30,685 bases of DNA from DATBDE01 sp036270095 (GTDB lineage: Bacteria > Actinomycetota > Thermoleophilia > Solirubrobacterales > Solirubrobacteraceae), in contig DATBDE010000079.1 of the NCBI GenBank assembly GCA_036270095.1, forward strand, positions 1-30,685, read 5' to 3'. Made by a program: the position numbers and the translations under genes. Position 1 is the first letter of the stretch; each line of letters begins with the position of its first letter. Below, in pieces: positions 14,326-22,817 of the stretch. A model generated the notes under the pieces. The model was not told the DNA's origin. It saw only the letters and a program-made list of their open reading frames with translations, and ran no database searches.

Positions 14326-15792
14326 ATGAGCATTCGCCCCCCCATCGCGCTGCCGCTTGCGCTTTTCGTGGCCCTCGGCATCGCCGCGCCGGCGGCTGCG
14401 AGCACGACGCAGCAGTCGCTCATGCAGGACGACGACCTCGTGCTCTACCGGGGCCCCGACGTCCAGGCCTCGACCCTGCAGCGCATGGCCGGGCTGGGCG
14501 TCGACACCGTCCGCATCAACCTCATCTGGCGCAACGTGGTCGGCAAGGGCGGCCGCAAGGCGCAGCGCAAGCCGACGAACCCGGCCAGCTACCCGACCGC
14601 CAACTGGGACCCGTACGACGGCGCCGTCCGCACGGCCGCGTCGCTGGGCATGGGCGTCTACGTGACCGTCACCGGGCCAGCGCCGGACTACGCGGAGGGC
14701 GAGAAGCCGCCGAGCCGCTCCGAGGCCCCGGTGTGGAAGCCCGACCCCAAGGCCTACGGCAAGTTCGTGCAGGCGGTGGGCCGCCGCTACTCCGGCGGGT
14801 ACCAGGACGAGAACGACTCCGCCCCGCTGCCCGTGGTCAACCAGTGGTCGCTGTGGAACGAGCCCAACCAGGCCGGTTGGCTCGAACCCCAGTACGAGAA
14901 GCGCAAGCCCGCCTCGCCCGGGCTCTACAGGAGCTTGTTCTTCACCGGCGACCGCTCGCTGCGGCGCACCGGGCACGGCGGCGACCAGATCTACCTCGGC
15001 GAGACCGCGCCGCTGGGCTCGCGGGCCAAGTCGCGCAAGGCCCCGATGGGCCCGAAGACCTTCCTCGGCGCGCTCTTCCGCGGGGGCAAGCGCTTCCCGG
15101 TGACCGGATACGCGCACCACCCCTACACGAAGATGAACCCGCCCAACGTGCCCGACAAGTCGCCCGGGGCGATCACGATCGCGAACATCGCCGATCTCGA
15201 GAACCTGCTCGACAAGTCGGGCAACGTGACGCCGGGGCTGCCAATCCTCTCGACCGAGTTCGGCTACGAGACCAACCCGCCCGACCCGTTTAACGGCATC
15301 CCGCAGGACACGCAGGCGGAGTGGCTGAACATCGCCGACCAGATGATGTACAACGAGCCGCGGATCTCCGGGAACACGCAGTTCCTGCTCCGCGACGCCG
15401 AGGGCAACGCGCGCTACAGCCCGAGCTCGCCGAAGTACTGGTTCACCTATCAGTCCGGCCTGTTCAACGCCGACGACACGCCCAAGCCCGCGGCCACCGC
15501 CTACGCGATGCCGCTGGTGGTGACGCCCAACGGCGGCGGGACCGCGTCGGTGTGGGGGCAGTTGCGCTTCCGGCCGAACGGTGCGTCTCCCGCCGGCGTG
15601 CAGCTACAGTTCCGGCCTCAGGGCTCGGCCGACTACACCAATTCCGGGCCGCCGATCGGGGTGACCGACCCCCTCGGGTTCTACTCGGGGACGGTCGCCG
15701 ATCCTGGGCCGGGGACCTTCACAGCGGTGTGGTCGAGTACGACCGAGGCGCCGTTCTCGCTGACCAGCCGGGAAGTGAACGTCAGCTCCTAG
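14326..15792 (+). CDS. Secreted clan-A glycoside hydrolase-like protein, paralogue 1
   Basis: Encodes 488 aa from an ATG with GGAGG 8 nt upstream. A signal peptide (SIRPPIALPLALFVALGI..., cut near AAAS) precedes a TIM-barrel domain of the GH5/GH39 type: WNEPN gives the likely acid/base Glu179 and LSTEFGYETNPP the likely nucleophile Glu311, which sit on strands 4 and 7 in clan A. The C-terminal ~95 residues (from SVWGQLRF) form a beta-rich accessory domain. Members cleave beta-linked glycans outside the cell; the substrate is unknown. It is a distant paralogue of the next gene, sharing the opening QxSxxQDD segment and both catalytic motifs. It diverges from proS. Confidence 0.82.
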   Translation: MSIRPPIALPLALFVALGIAAPAAASTTQQSLMQDDDLVLYRGPDVQASTLQRMAGLGVDTVRINLIWRNVVGKGGRKAQRKPTNPASYPTANWDPYDGAVRTAASLGMGVYVTVTGPAPDYAEGEKPPSRSEAPVWKPDPKAYGKFVQAVGRRYSGGYQDENDSAPLPVVNQWSLWNEPNQAGWLEPQYEKRKPASPGLYRSLFFTGDRSLRRTGHGGDQIYLGETAPLGSRAKSRKAPMGPKTFLGALFRGGKRFPVTGYAHHPYTKMNPPNVPDKSPGAITIANIADLENLLDKSGNVTPGLPILSTEFGYETNPPDPFNGIPQDTQAEWLNIADQMMYNEPRISGNTQFLLRDAEGNARYSPSSPKYWFTYQSGLFNADDTPKPAATAYAMPLVVTPNGGGTASVWGQLRFRPNGASPAGVQLQFRPQGSADYTNSGPPIGVTDPLGFYSGTVADPGPGTFTAVWSSTTEAPFSLTSREVNVSS

Positions 15793-15858
15793 CCGGTCCG
15801 GTCCGCGTTGCGGCGCCCACTAGCCCCGGGGACCCGCAACTTCGATCCGGAGGGCCTG

Positions 15859-17373
15859 TTGATTTCCGCGATGCCGACGATGCGCAAGACGCTGGGGGCG
15901 GCGTTGCTGGCTGCACTCGTGCTGGCTGCGCCCGCGGCCGCCAACCAGACCCAGGAGTCGATCTTCCAGGACGACGGCGTGCTGCAGCAATCGGGCGCCG
16001 ACGCCCAGACCTCCGCCCTCAAGCAGATCAAGGACCTCGGGGCCGACACCGTCCACGTGCTCGTCGGCTGGCGGCGCATCGCGCCGTTGCCCGACTCGCG
16101 CACGAAGCCGGCCGGCTTCGACGCCAGCGACCCGGCCTCCTATCCGGCCGGGGCCTTCGACTCGCTCGACTCGCTCGTGCGCCAGGCGCGCGCCGACGGC
16201 CTGGACGTCATCTTCACGCCCACCTCGAGCATTCCCGACTGGGCCTCGCAATGCTCGACCGCGACGGCGCGCAAGGGCAAGGTCTACACCTGCGATCCCG
16301 ACCCGGCCGAGTTCCAGCAGTTCGTCACGGCGCTCGGCCGCCACTTCAGCGGCGACCTGGCGGTCAAGCGCTGGTCGATCTGGAACGAGCCGAACTTCAA
16401 GGGCTGGCTGCGGCCGCAGTTCACCAAGGTCCACGGCCAGGTCGTGGCCAACGCGGCGATCATGTACCGCAACCTGCTGCGGGCCGGGATCGCCGGCCTG
16501 CAGGCCTCCGGTCACGGCGGCGACGCCATCTACGCCGGCGAGACCGCGCCGATCGGGCAGACCCGCGGCGGCGAGAACTCGACCAACATGGCGCCCGGGC
16601 TGTTCATCCGCCGGGTGTTCTGCCTCGACGACAACCTCAAGCCGCTGCGCGGCGGCGGCGCCCGCACCTACGAGTGCATGAACTTCAAGAAGCTGCCGCT
16701 CCGCGGCTTCTCGCACCACCCCTACACCAAGGGCGGCAGCATGGCCCCGACCACCGGCGTGCGCAACAGCGACGAGATCACGCTGAACTACGTCGGGCGC
16801 CTGGAGCGCATCCTCGACGCCGCCGGCCGCTACGGCCGCACCGCCCGCTCGCTGCCCATCTACGACACCGAGTATGGCTTCCAGACCAACCCGCCGGACA
16901 AGTTCTTCGGAGTGTCGCTGGAGAAGCAGGCGACCTACATCAACGAGGCCGACTTCATGTCCTGGCGCGACCGCCGCATCCGCTCGGTGGCGCAGTACAA
17001 CCTCATCGACGACGCCTCCACCGCCGGCTTCAACACCGGGCTGGTGTTCAACCCGAACACCGACAACGGCGTCGCCAAGCCCTCCTACGACGCCTACCGG
17101 ACGCCGATCTTCGTCGTCAACCACGGCTCGACCGTGGACGTGTGGGGCCAGACGCGGCCGGCCGGGCCCAACCAGCGGGTGGAGATCCAGGTCGGCTCGG
17201 GCGACGCGTTCTCCACCGTGCAGACCGTGCAGACGGGCACCCAGGGCTACTTCTTCGTGAGCGGGCTGCAGAAGCAGTCGGGCTCGTGGCGGCTGACGTG
17301 GACCGACAAGACGAACACGACGTACACCTCGCGCGACGCCGCGCCGCAGAGCATGCCGCAGTTCAAGGGCTGA
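15859..17373 (+). CDS. Secreted clan-A glycoside hydrolase-like protein, paralogue 2
   Basis: Encodes 504 aa from TTG 15859, chosen because GGAGGG lies 5 nt upstream; ATG 15871 is too far from it. The signal peptide is MRKTLGAALLAALVLAAPAAA. The catalytic domain repeats the organisation of the preceding gene, with acid/base Glu177 in WNEPNFKGWL and nucleophile Glu338 in YDTEYGFQTNPP. It has extra Cys residues (near CSTATARKGKVYTC and in FCLDD and ECMN) that could form disulfides and are missing from paralogue 1. A C-terminal beta domain starts at VDVWGQTRP. The 66-bp gap to the upstream gene and shared architecture suggest an old tandem duplication with divergence. Substrate unknown; the downstream glycan genes suggest envelope or exopolysaccharide processing. 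Confidence 0.82.
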   Translation: MISAMPTMRKTLGAALLAALVLAAPAAANQTQESIFQDDGVLQQSGADAQTSALKQIKDLGADTVHVLVGWRRIAPLPDSRTKPAGFDASDPASYPAGAFDSLDSLVRQARADGLDVIFTPTSSIPDWASQCSTATARKGKVYTCDPDPAEFQQFVTALGRHFSGDLAVKRWSIWNEPNFKGWLRPQFTKVHGQVVANAAIMYRNLLRAGIAGLQASGHGGDAIYAGETAPIGQTRGGENSTNMAPGLFIRRVFCLDDNLKPLRGGGARTYECMNFKKLPLRGFSHHPYTKGGSMAPTTGVRNSDEITLNYVGRLERILDAAGRYGRTARSLPIYDTEYGFQTNPPDKFFGVSLEKQATYINEADFMSWRDRRIRSVAQYNLIDDASTAGFNTGLVFNPNTDNGVAKPSYDAYRTPIFVVNHGSTVDVWGQTRPAGPNQRVEIQVGSGDAFSTVQTVQTGTQGYFFVSGLQKQSGSWRLTWTDKTNTTYTSRDAAPQSMPQFKG

Positions 17374-17382
17374 CCCTCCGCT

Positions 17383-17388
17383 TATCCT
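17383..17388 (+). promoter_or_regulatory. -10-like hexamer of the mannosyltransferase gene
   Basis: TATCCT lies 8 nt before the ATG at 17397, just after the glycoside hydrolase stop; no Shine-Dalgarno is present. The same hexamer precedes the methyltransferase at 22818. Confidence 0.35.
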
Positions 17389-17396
17389 CCACATCG

Positions 17397-18638
17397 ATGG
17401 CCGTCACGCGTGCTACGCCCACCGGCCCGCGCGCGCTGCGGTCGCCCGCCGTGCGGGACGGGCTGGCGGCGTTCCTGACCTCGCGGGCCATCGTCTGGCT
17501 GATCGGCATCCCGGCCTTCCTGCTCGTGCCGCTCAGCGGCTGGCAGAAGCAGGACCCGACCGGCCTGACGCGCCACCTGGGCGCCGTGGGCGAGGTCCTG
17601 GGTGCGCCGGCCGTGCGCTGGGACTCGTCCTACTACGTGTTCACGGCCCAGCACGGCTACCAGGACCCGGGCCAGACCGCGTTCTTCCCCGGCTACCCGC
17701 TGCTGATGCGGCTGGTGGCGACCATCACCTATTCGGAGGTCGTCGCCGGCGTCCTCATCTCGCTGGTGTCCTTCGCGATCGCGCTCGTCGTGCTGCACCG
17801 GCTCGCCGACCTCGACTTCGGGCCCGACGTGGCCCGGCGTACGGTCTGGCTGCTGGCCCTGTTCCCCGCCTCGGTGTTCTTCTCCGCCGTCTACACCGAG
17901 GGGCTGTTCCTCGCGCTGTCGGTCGGCGCCGTCTACGCGGCGCGACGGGGCTCCTGGGCGTGGGCGGGCGTGCTCGGCGGCGTGGCGGCGCTGACCCGCA
18001 ACACCGGCGTGCTCATCGGGGTGGCGGTGCTGCTGCTCTACCTCTACGGCCCGAGGGCCGACCGGCCGCCGGCGCCGCGGCGCGGGATCCGGCCGCGCTA
18101 CCCGCTGCACGCCGACGCGCTCTGGCTGCTGCTCATCCCCGCCGGGCTGGCCGCGTTCGGGATCTACACCTGGATCAAGTACGACAACCCGTTCATCAGC
18201 TACGACGCCCAGGCGATCTTCCACCGCGAGTTCCTGGGGCCCCTGAGCGCGCTGTGGTACGGCGCGCGCGATGTCGGGCAGGCGATCGGCGACCTGCTCG
18301 GCATCTCCAACGGCGAGGGGGTGGGCGCATCGCTGCGCACGCTGGCGCTGGCCGGCACCGTGGTGGGCGCGCTGGTCGCGACCGTGGGCGCACTGCGCCG
18401 CCTGCCGCTGGCCTACGGCGCCTACGCGCTGGCAGCGCTGCTGCCGCCGCTCTCGACGCCGTGGCCCGATCACCCGCTGTGGTCGACGCCGCGCTTCATC
18501 GCCGTGCTCTTCCCGCTGTTCCTGTGGCTCGGGCTGGTCCTGCGCAACCGCCGCTGGTACGTCATCGTCTGCGTGGCCTTCGCGCTCGGTCTCGCCTACT
18601 GCAGCGCGCGCTTCTCGGCCTGGTACTGGGTCGCGTGA
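17397..18638 (+). CDS. PIG-V-like membrane mannosyltransferase
   Basis: Encodes 413 aa with about nine to ten membrane helices. The family signature of PIG-V/GPI-mannosyltransferase-2-like (GT-C) proteins is present: the RWDSSYY segment with the catalytic-loop Asp, then GYQDPGQTAFFPGYPLL, the HGY...AFFPxYP pattern. Known GT-C enzymes use lipid-linked sugars (polyprenyl-phosphate mannose) and act on the outer face of the membrane. The acceptor is unknown. It overlaps the deacetylase gene by 4 bp (GTGA), so they share a transcript, and it follows the two secreted glycoside hydrolases. Confidence 0.85.
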   Translation: MAVTRATPTGPRALRSPAVRDGLAAFLTSRAIVWLIGIPAFLLVPLSGWQKQDPTGLTRHLGAVGEVLGAPAVRWDSSYYVFTAQHGYQDPGQTAFFPGYPLLMRLVATITYSEVVAGVLISLVSFAIALVVLHRLADLDFGPDVARRTVWLLALFPASVFFSAVYTEGLFLALSVGAVYAARRGSWAWAGVLGGVAALTRNTGVLIGVAVLLLYLYGPRADRPPAPRRGIRPRYPLHADALWLLLIPAGLAAFGIYTWIKYDNPFISYDAQAIFHREFLGPLSALWYGARDVGQAIGDLLGISNGEGVGASLRTLALAGTVVGALVATVGALRRLPLAYGAYALAALLPPLSTPWPDHPLWSTPRFIAVLFPLFLWLGLVLRNRRWYVIVCVAFALGLAYCSARFSAWYWVA

Positions 18639-19630
18639 ACCTGGACGAGCGGCGCACGGCGCGGCTCCTCTTCGCCCCCGACCTGGAGACGCACGAGGTG
18701 CTCCAGGTCGAGCTCGACCGCCCTGAGGTGGCCGAGGCGGTGCACTGGGCGCCGGTGCCGTCGCGCATCTCGCGCGAGCTGCAGCGCCGGGCGGTGCGCG
18801 ACGGGAAGCTCACCTACCTCGAGGACGTGGCCGCCCCGGTGCAGGCCGCCCGCGAGGCGGTCATGGGCGAGCGCGCCGCCGGCGACCCGCGCCTGCTCGT
18901 GCGCGTCGACGAGTTCCCCTACTACGGCGCCTACGACGACCCCGAAGGCTGGGCCTCGACGTTCACCGTGTTCCACACCGACGCCATGCGCGGCACGCCC
19001 TACCTGCTCGCCGTGCTGCCGCGGGTGGCGCGCGACCCGCTCGACCCGCGGGGGAACGAGTCGCGCCCGCTCGCCGACGCCGAGCGAGCGGCGCTCGCCC
19101 GGGCCCAGGCCGACGGCGTCGCCTTCGCGCTGCACGGCTACGACCACCGCACGCGCCGGCGCTCGGAACGCGCGCACTCCGAGCTGGCCGGGCTGCGCGG
19201 CGCGGCCCTGGAGGCGTTCTTGGACCGGGGCCTGGAGGCGATCCGCGAGCTCGGCCTCCAGCCGCGCGTGTTCGTGCCGCCCTACAACCGCTTCGACCCG
19301 CGCCAGTACCGGATCCTGGCCGAGCGCTTCGACGTCGTGACCGGCGGACCCGAGTCGGTGCGGCGCCTGGGCTGGCACCGCTCGCCCCAGTGGCGGGCCG
19401 ACGCGGTCTACATGCCCGCCCACCCTCCGCTGTACGGGCGCGCCGAGGAGATGCTCGCGACGATCGAGACCCTGGTGGAGCGCCGCTGGGCGCTGTGGGT
19501 GCCGGTCGTGCTGCACCTGAGCTGGGAGGCGGCCGACGAGTGGCGCGGGCTCGTGGGCTGGGTGCAGCGCGCCGGGCGCTACGCGGTGCCGTGGGACGAC
19601 TTCTACGCCGCCGTGGAGGCGAGCCGGTGA
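18635..19630 (+). CDS. Polysaccharide deacetylase-like protein (CE4/DUF2334 type)
   Basis: Encodes 331 aa from a GTG overlapping the mannosyltransferase stop. The NodB-like metal site is recognisable: Asp92 in LVRVDEFPYYG and the HxxxH pair H167/H171 in LHGYDHR; VPPYNRFDPRQ is the motif-3-like segment and HPPLYGR plus LHLSWE are near the C-terminus. CE4 enzymes remove N- or O-acetyl groups from glycans using a divalent metal. The N-terminal ~85 residues are of unknown function, and there is no signal peptide, so it probably acts on a cytoplasmic or membrane-bound precursor. It overlaps the following methyltransferase by 4 bp. Confidence 0.8.
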   Translation: MNLDERRTARLLFAPDLETHEVLQVELDRPEVAEAVHWAPVPSRISRELQRRAVRDGKLTYLEDVAAPVQAAREAVMGERAAGDPRLLVRVDEFPYYGAYDDPEGWASTFTVFHTDAMRGTPYLLAVLPRVARDPLDPRGNESRPLADAERAALARAQADGVAFALHGYDHRTRRRSERAHSELAGLRGAALEAFLDRGLEAIRELGLQPRVFVPPYNRFDPRQYRILAERFDVVTGGPESVRRLGWHRSPQWRADAVYMPAHPPLYGRAEEMLATIETLVERRWALWVPVVLHLSWEAADEWRGLVGWVQRAGRYAVPWDDFYAAVEASR

Positions 19631-20478
19631 TCGAGCAGCGCCTGCGCGGGCTGCTGCCGCGCGACGCCCGCCGCCGCCTGGGCCGGCTCTCGCGGCTGCG
19701 CTGGGTGCGCAAGGCGCGCATCGCGCGCTCGTACGGCGCCTCGCTGCGGCGCGACCCGCTCACCGTGCTGGGCTTCGTCCTGCTCGACCCCGAGGTCGAC
19801 ACGTTCACCTACGACCTGGCCAACGAGCACGAGCTGGTCAACGTGACCGCCCGCGCGCTCGGGCTCGCGCCCCAGCGCGTGGCCGAGCGCTTCGACGAGG
19901 CGCGCGAGGACCCGGTGCTGGGCCCGGGCCTGGCCCGCCGGGTGCGCTGGCGCTTCGACTTCAAGCGCCGGGTGCGCTTCGGCCGCCGCTACGCCTGGTA
20001 CGCGATCGCCCGCGAGCTCAAGCCGGCGGTGGTCGTCGAGACCGGGATCAAGGACGGCCTGGGCTCGGTGCTGCTGCTGCGCGCGCTGCAGCGCAACGCG
20101 GCCGAGGGTTCGCCCGGGCGGCTGATCTCGTTCGACCTCTACCCCGACAAGGGCTGGCTCGTGCCCGAGGCGCTGCACGATCGCTGGCAGCCGATCTTCG
20201 CCTCCACCCGCGACGCTCTGGCGCCGGCCCTGGACGGCCTCGAGGTGGGGATGCTCGTGCACGACAGCGACCCCGACGCCGCCGCCTACGAGTACCGGAC
20301 GGCGCTTCACCACGCGGCGCCGCGGCTGGCCCTGGTGGCGGGCACCGCGCACCACTCCGACGCCCTGCGCGCCCTGTGCGAGGAGCGCGGCGTGCCCTAC
20401 GCGTACTTCCACGACCGCCCGCGGCGCCACGTCTCGCCCGGCTCGTCCACGGCTATCGCGCTCTTCGAGCGGAACTAG
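19627..20478 (+). CDS. Class I SAM-dependent methyltransferase (CmcI/Methyltransf_24-like)
   Basis: Encodes 283 aa from a GTG overlapping the deacetylase stop (GTGA). The Rossmann motif I is VVVETGIKDGLGS, followed by ISFDLYPDK and MLVHDSDPDAAAYEYRTA, the acidic metal/SAM region of cephalosporin-hydroxylase-like O-methyltransferases. The first ~100 residues are Arg-rich and helical. A role in methylating a sugar or lipid made by the upstream enzymes is inferred from translational coupling with them. Its TAG stop is the first base group of the structured repeat at 20475-20576. Confidence 0.8.
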   Translation: MIEQRLRGLLPRDARRRLGRLSRLRWVRKARIARSYGASLRRDPLTVLGFVLLDPEVDTFTYDLANEHELVNVTARALGLAPQRVAERFDEAREDPVLGPGLARRVRWRFDFKRRVRFGRRYAWYAIARELKPAVVVETGIKDGLGSVLLLRALQRNAAEGSPGRLISFDLYPDKGWLVPEALHDRWQPIFASTRDALAPALDGLEVGMLVHDSDPDAAAYEYRTALHHAAPRLALVAGTAHHSDALRALCEERGVPYAYFHDRPRRHVSPGSSTAIALFERN

Positions 20479-20576
20479 GCGATAGCTCGTCGTTCCTGGC
20501 TCGGGACGCAGGCGTGAAGGCGTGCTAGGCACGCCGAACCCCGAGGACCTCGTCAGGGGCGACGAGAGTGGCCTAG
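20475..20576 (+). repeat. Structured intergenic element, copy A
   Basis: 102 bp bounded by CTAG at both ends and about 85% identical to copy B (23420-23520). Nested stems: CTAGGC/GCCTAG, CTCGTCG/CGACGAG, CCTGGC/GTCAGG, and the inner GGCGTGC/GCACGCC with flanking GA internal-loop bases. The stop codons of the upstream methyltransferase (20476-20478) and of convergent ispG (20575-20573) lie in the terminal CTAGs. A G-U pair is needed in the third stem on the plus strand (A-C on the other), which favours a plus-strand RNA. No Rfam family is recognised. Confidence 0.7.
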
Positions 20577-21802
20577 GCGCGGGTGAAGCGGCGGCTGGCG
20601 GTGGGCGATGCATCCTCGTCGAGCTGCGACGCGGCCTTCTCCATCGCCGCGATGCGCTCCGGCGTCAGCTCGCCCGCGTTCTCGGACTCGATCTGGGCTA
20701 GCCAGCGCGCGCCCTCGTTGGCGCTCTCGGCGTCGACCTGGATGCGCTTGGAGGTCGCGTACTTGTCGATCTCCTCGAAGAGCACGTCCACGAGCTCGTC
20801 CTGGGGCACCTTGCGCAGCGGCTTGCCGCGCGAGAACACCAGGCCCTCGTTCTTGGCCCCGGTGATGCCGAAGTCGGCGTGCGAGGCCTCGCCGATGCCG
20901 TTGACCGCGCAGCCGAGCACCGCGACCTCGACCGGGTCCTCGTAGGCCTCGAGCCGGCGCTCGATCTCGGCCACCACGGTGTCCATGTCGAACTGCAGCC
21001 GCCCGCAGGTCGGGCAGGCGATGAGCACCGGGCCGCGCTCGCGCAGGTGCAGGGCCTTGAGGATCTCCCAGCCGACCTTGACCTCCTCCTCGGCATGAAA
21101 CGTCGACAGGGAGATGCGGATGGTATCGCCGATGCCGTCGGCCAGGAGCGTGCCCAGCCCCACCGAGGACTTCAACGAGCCCGACCACTTCGTCCCCGCC
21201 TCCGTGATGCCGAGGTGCAGCGGGTACGGGATGCGCTCGGAGAGCAGCCGGTTGGAGGCGATCGTGTTCGGCACGTTGGTCGACTTGATCGAGACCTTGA
21301 AGTTCTCGAACCGCAGGCGCTCCATCAGCTCCACGAACTCGACCGCGGCGCCGACCAGGGCCTCGACCGGGTTCCCGCGCTCGAGCGCATGCAGGTGCTT
21401 GGGCAGCGACCCGGAATTGACGCCGATGCGCATCGGCGTGCCGTGCTTGGTCGCCAGCGCGGCCACCTCGGCGACCTTCTCGGGGCCGCCGATGTTGCCC
21501 GGGTTCAGGCGCACGCAGTGGGCGCCGGCCTCGATCGCCTTCAGCGCGAGGGTGTGGTTGAAGTGGATGTCCGCGATCACGGGGATCGGGGACTCCTTGA
21601 CGATCGTCTTGAGCGCCTCGACGTCCTTGTCGCGCGGAACCGCTACCCGGACGATGTCGGCACCGGCGTCGGCGACCGTGCGGATCTGGTCCATCGTGGC
21701 CTGGAGGTTGGCCGTCTCGGTCTTGGTCATGGTCTGGACCGCGACCGGCGCCCCACCCCCGATTGGCACCCCGCCAACATCGATCTGCCGCTGCGAAGCC
21801 AT
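20573..21802 (-). CDS. ispG: (E)-4-hydroxy-3-methylbut-2-enyl-diphosphate synthase
   Basis: Encodes 409 aa. It reduces MEcPP to HMBPP in the methylerythritol phosphate isoprenoid pathway, using a [4Fe-4S] cluster. The ligands C263, C266, C298 and E305 have exactly the spacing of Escherichia coli IspG (C270, C273, C305, E312). N-terminal TIM-barrel motifs include VQTMTKTETA and VRLNPGNIGG. The ATG at 21802 was chosen because TACACT (21815-21810) lies 7 nt upstream without a Shine-Dalgarno, giving a leaderless-type start. Its stop codon sits in the end of structured element A, shared with the convergent methyltransferase. Confidence 0.95.
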   Translation of the reverse strand: MASQRQIDVGGVPIGGGAPVAVQTMTKTETANLQATMDQIRTVADAGADIVRVAVPRDKDVEALKTIVKESPIPVIADIHFNHTLALKAIEAGAHCVRLNPGNIGGPEKVAEVAALATKHGTPMRIGVNSGSLPKHLHALERGNPVEALVGAAVEFVELMERLRFENFKVSIKSTNVPNTIASNRLLSERIPYPLHLGITEAGTKWSGSLKSSVGLGTLLADGIGDTIRISLSTFHAEEEVKVGWEILKALHLRERGPVLIACPTCGRLQFDMDTVVAEIERRLEAYEDPVEVAVLGCAVNGIGEASHADFGITGAKNEGLVFSRGKPLRKVPQDELVDVLFEEIDKYATSKRIQVDAESANEGARWLAQIESENAGELTPERIAAMEKAASQLDEDASPTASRRFTRA

Positions 21803-21809
21803 TCGCGTC

Positions 21810-21815
21810 AGTGTA
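21810..21815 (-). promoter_or_regulatory. -10-like hexamer of ispG (leaderless type)
   Basis: TACACT on the minus strand ends 7 nt before the ATG at 21802; no Shine-Dalgarno lies between. It lies in the 41-bp gap after the upstream oxidoreductase gene. Confidence 0.35.
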
Positions 21816-21843
21816 CGAGCGGAGCCTCCGGTCCGCTCACCGT

Positions 21844-22800
21844 TCACGGGATGCCCACCACCTTCCCGGTGGCCCGGTTGGCCTCCATGTAGGCGTGCGC
21901 CGCGGCGATCTCGTCGAGGGCGTACGTGCGATCGAGGTTGGCGTGGACCCGTCCCTCCTCCACCAGGTCGACGATCTCCTGCAGCGCCTCCACCCAGCGC
22001 TCGCCCCCGATCACGGCGCTGCCGAACGTGGTCAGCTTGACGCCGGTGGGGATCTCGCCCATGGGCTCGAAACCGTCGATGACCCAGGTGCCGCCGAGCA
22101 GGCCGGTGGCGCACACGATGCCGCCGGGCACGACCGCGTTCAGGGCGTCGAGCAGGGCCGTGCCGCCGACGAGGTCGAGCACGCCGTCGACGTCGGCGCC
22201 GGCGATGCGGCCCTGGTCGACGAGGACGTCATCGGCCCCGCGCTGGCGCAGGAACTCGGCCTTGTCGGGGTCGCGGGTCGTGCCGATCACGTGCAGGCCG
22301 GCGGCGGCGCCGAGGCCGATCGCGGCCAGGCCCACGGAGGAGCCGGCCCCGCGCACGAGCAGCGACTGCCCCTCCTGCAGCCCCATCACGTCGAGCGAGC
22401 CGCGGGCGGTCAGGAACGTCTCCGGCAGCGCCCCGAGGACCTCCCAGTCCAGGTGGGTCTCCAGCGGCATCAGGCGCTCGGTGGGCAGCAGCGCATACTC
22501 GGCGTAGCCGCCGTCGAAGGCCCGCCCCATTCCGCCCATGACCGAGGCGACGGTGGTGCCGGGCGGCGGAGCGTCGTCGTCGACGCTCGCGTCGACCGTG
22601 CCCACGGCCTCGATGCCGAGCACGCGGGGGAAGCGCACGGCATCGCCGGACTCGCCCCGCCGGGTCATGAGCTCGGCCCGGTTCAGGCCGAAGGCGCGCA
22701 CGCGCACCAGCGTCCAGCCCGGTCGCGGCGCGGGCTTGCGCAGGTCGCGCGGGACGAGGGCCTCCGGGCCTCCCGGAGCTTCGACGACGGCGGCACGCAC
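21844..22800 (-). CDS. Zinc-independent medium-chain dehydrogenase (quinone oxidoreductase-like)
   Basis: Encodes 318 aa from GTG 22800, giving the family start MRAAVVEAPGG, with GAGG 8 nt upstream; ATG 22806 would put GAGG only 2 nt away. It is an MDR-family protein with a GroES-like N-terminal fold (FGLNRAELMTRRGES, FPRVLGIEAVG) and a Rossmann NAD(P)H site VRGAGSSVGLAAIG near residue 150. No catalytic or structural zinc cysteines are visible, fitting quinone oxidoreductase-like members rather than alcohol dehydrogenases. Substrate unknown. It diverges from a methyltransferase with only 17 bp between starts and ends 41 bp before ispG. Confidence 0.82.
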   Translation of the reverse strand: MRAAVVEAPGGPEALVPRDLRKPAPRPGWTLVRVRAFGLNRAELMTRRGESGDAVRFPRVLGIEAVGTVDASVDDDAPPPGTTVASVMGGMGRAFDGGYAEYALLPTERLMPLETHLDWEVLGALPETFLTARGSLDVMGLQEGQSLLVRGAGSSVGLAAIGLGAAAGLHVIGTTRDPDKAEFLRQRGADDVLVDQGRIAGADVDGVLDLVGGTALLDALNAVVPGGIVCATGLLGGTWVIDGFEPMGEIPTGVKLTTFGSAVIGGERWVEALQEIVDLVEEGRVHANLDRTYALDEIAAAHAYMEANRATGKVVGIP

Positions 22801-22805
22801 GCGCA

Positions 22806-22811
22806 TATCCT
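22806..22811 (+). promoter_or_regulatory. -10-like hexamer overlapping a divergent gene's ribosome site
   Basis: TATCCT lies 6 nt before the methyltransferase GTG (22818). On the opposite strand the same bases belong to the GAGG (22812-22809) that serves the oxidoreductase. Confidence 0.35.
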
Positions 22812-22817
22812 CGCAGC

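Noticed and set aside
15820..18473. Long minus-strand open frames across the glycoside hydrolase and mannosyltransferase
   Set aside because: They are shadows opposite genes with catalytic motifs and signal peptides.
20475..20576. Structured element as tRNA or known riboswitch
   Set aside because: No anticodon arm or acceptor stem fits, and neither strand leads into a downstream gene that a riboswitch could control. A faint likeness to the c-di-AMP (ydaO) motif does not hold up.
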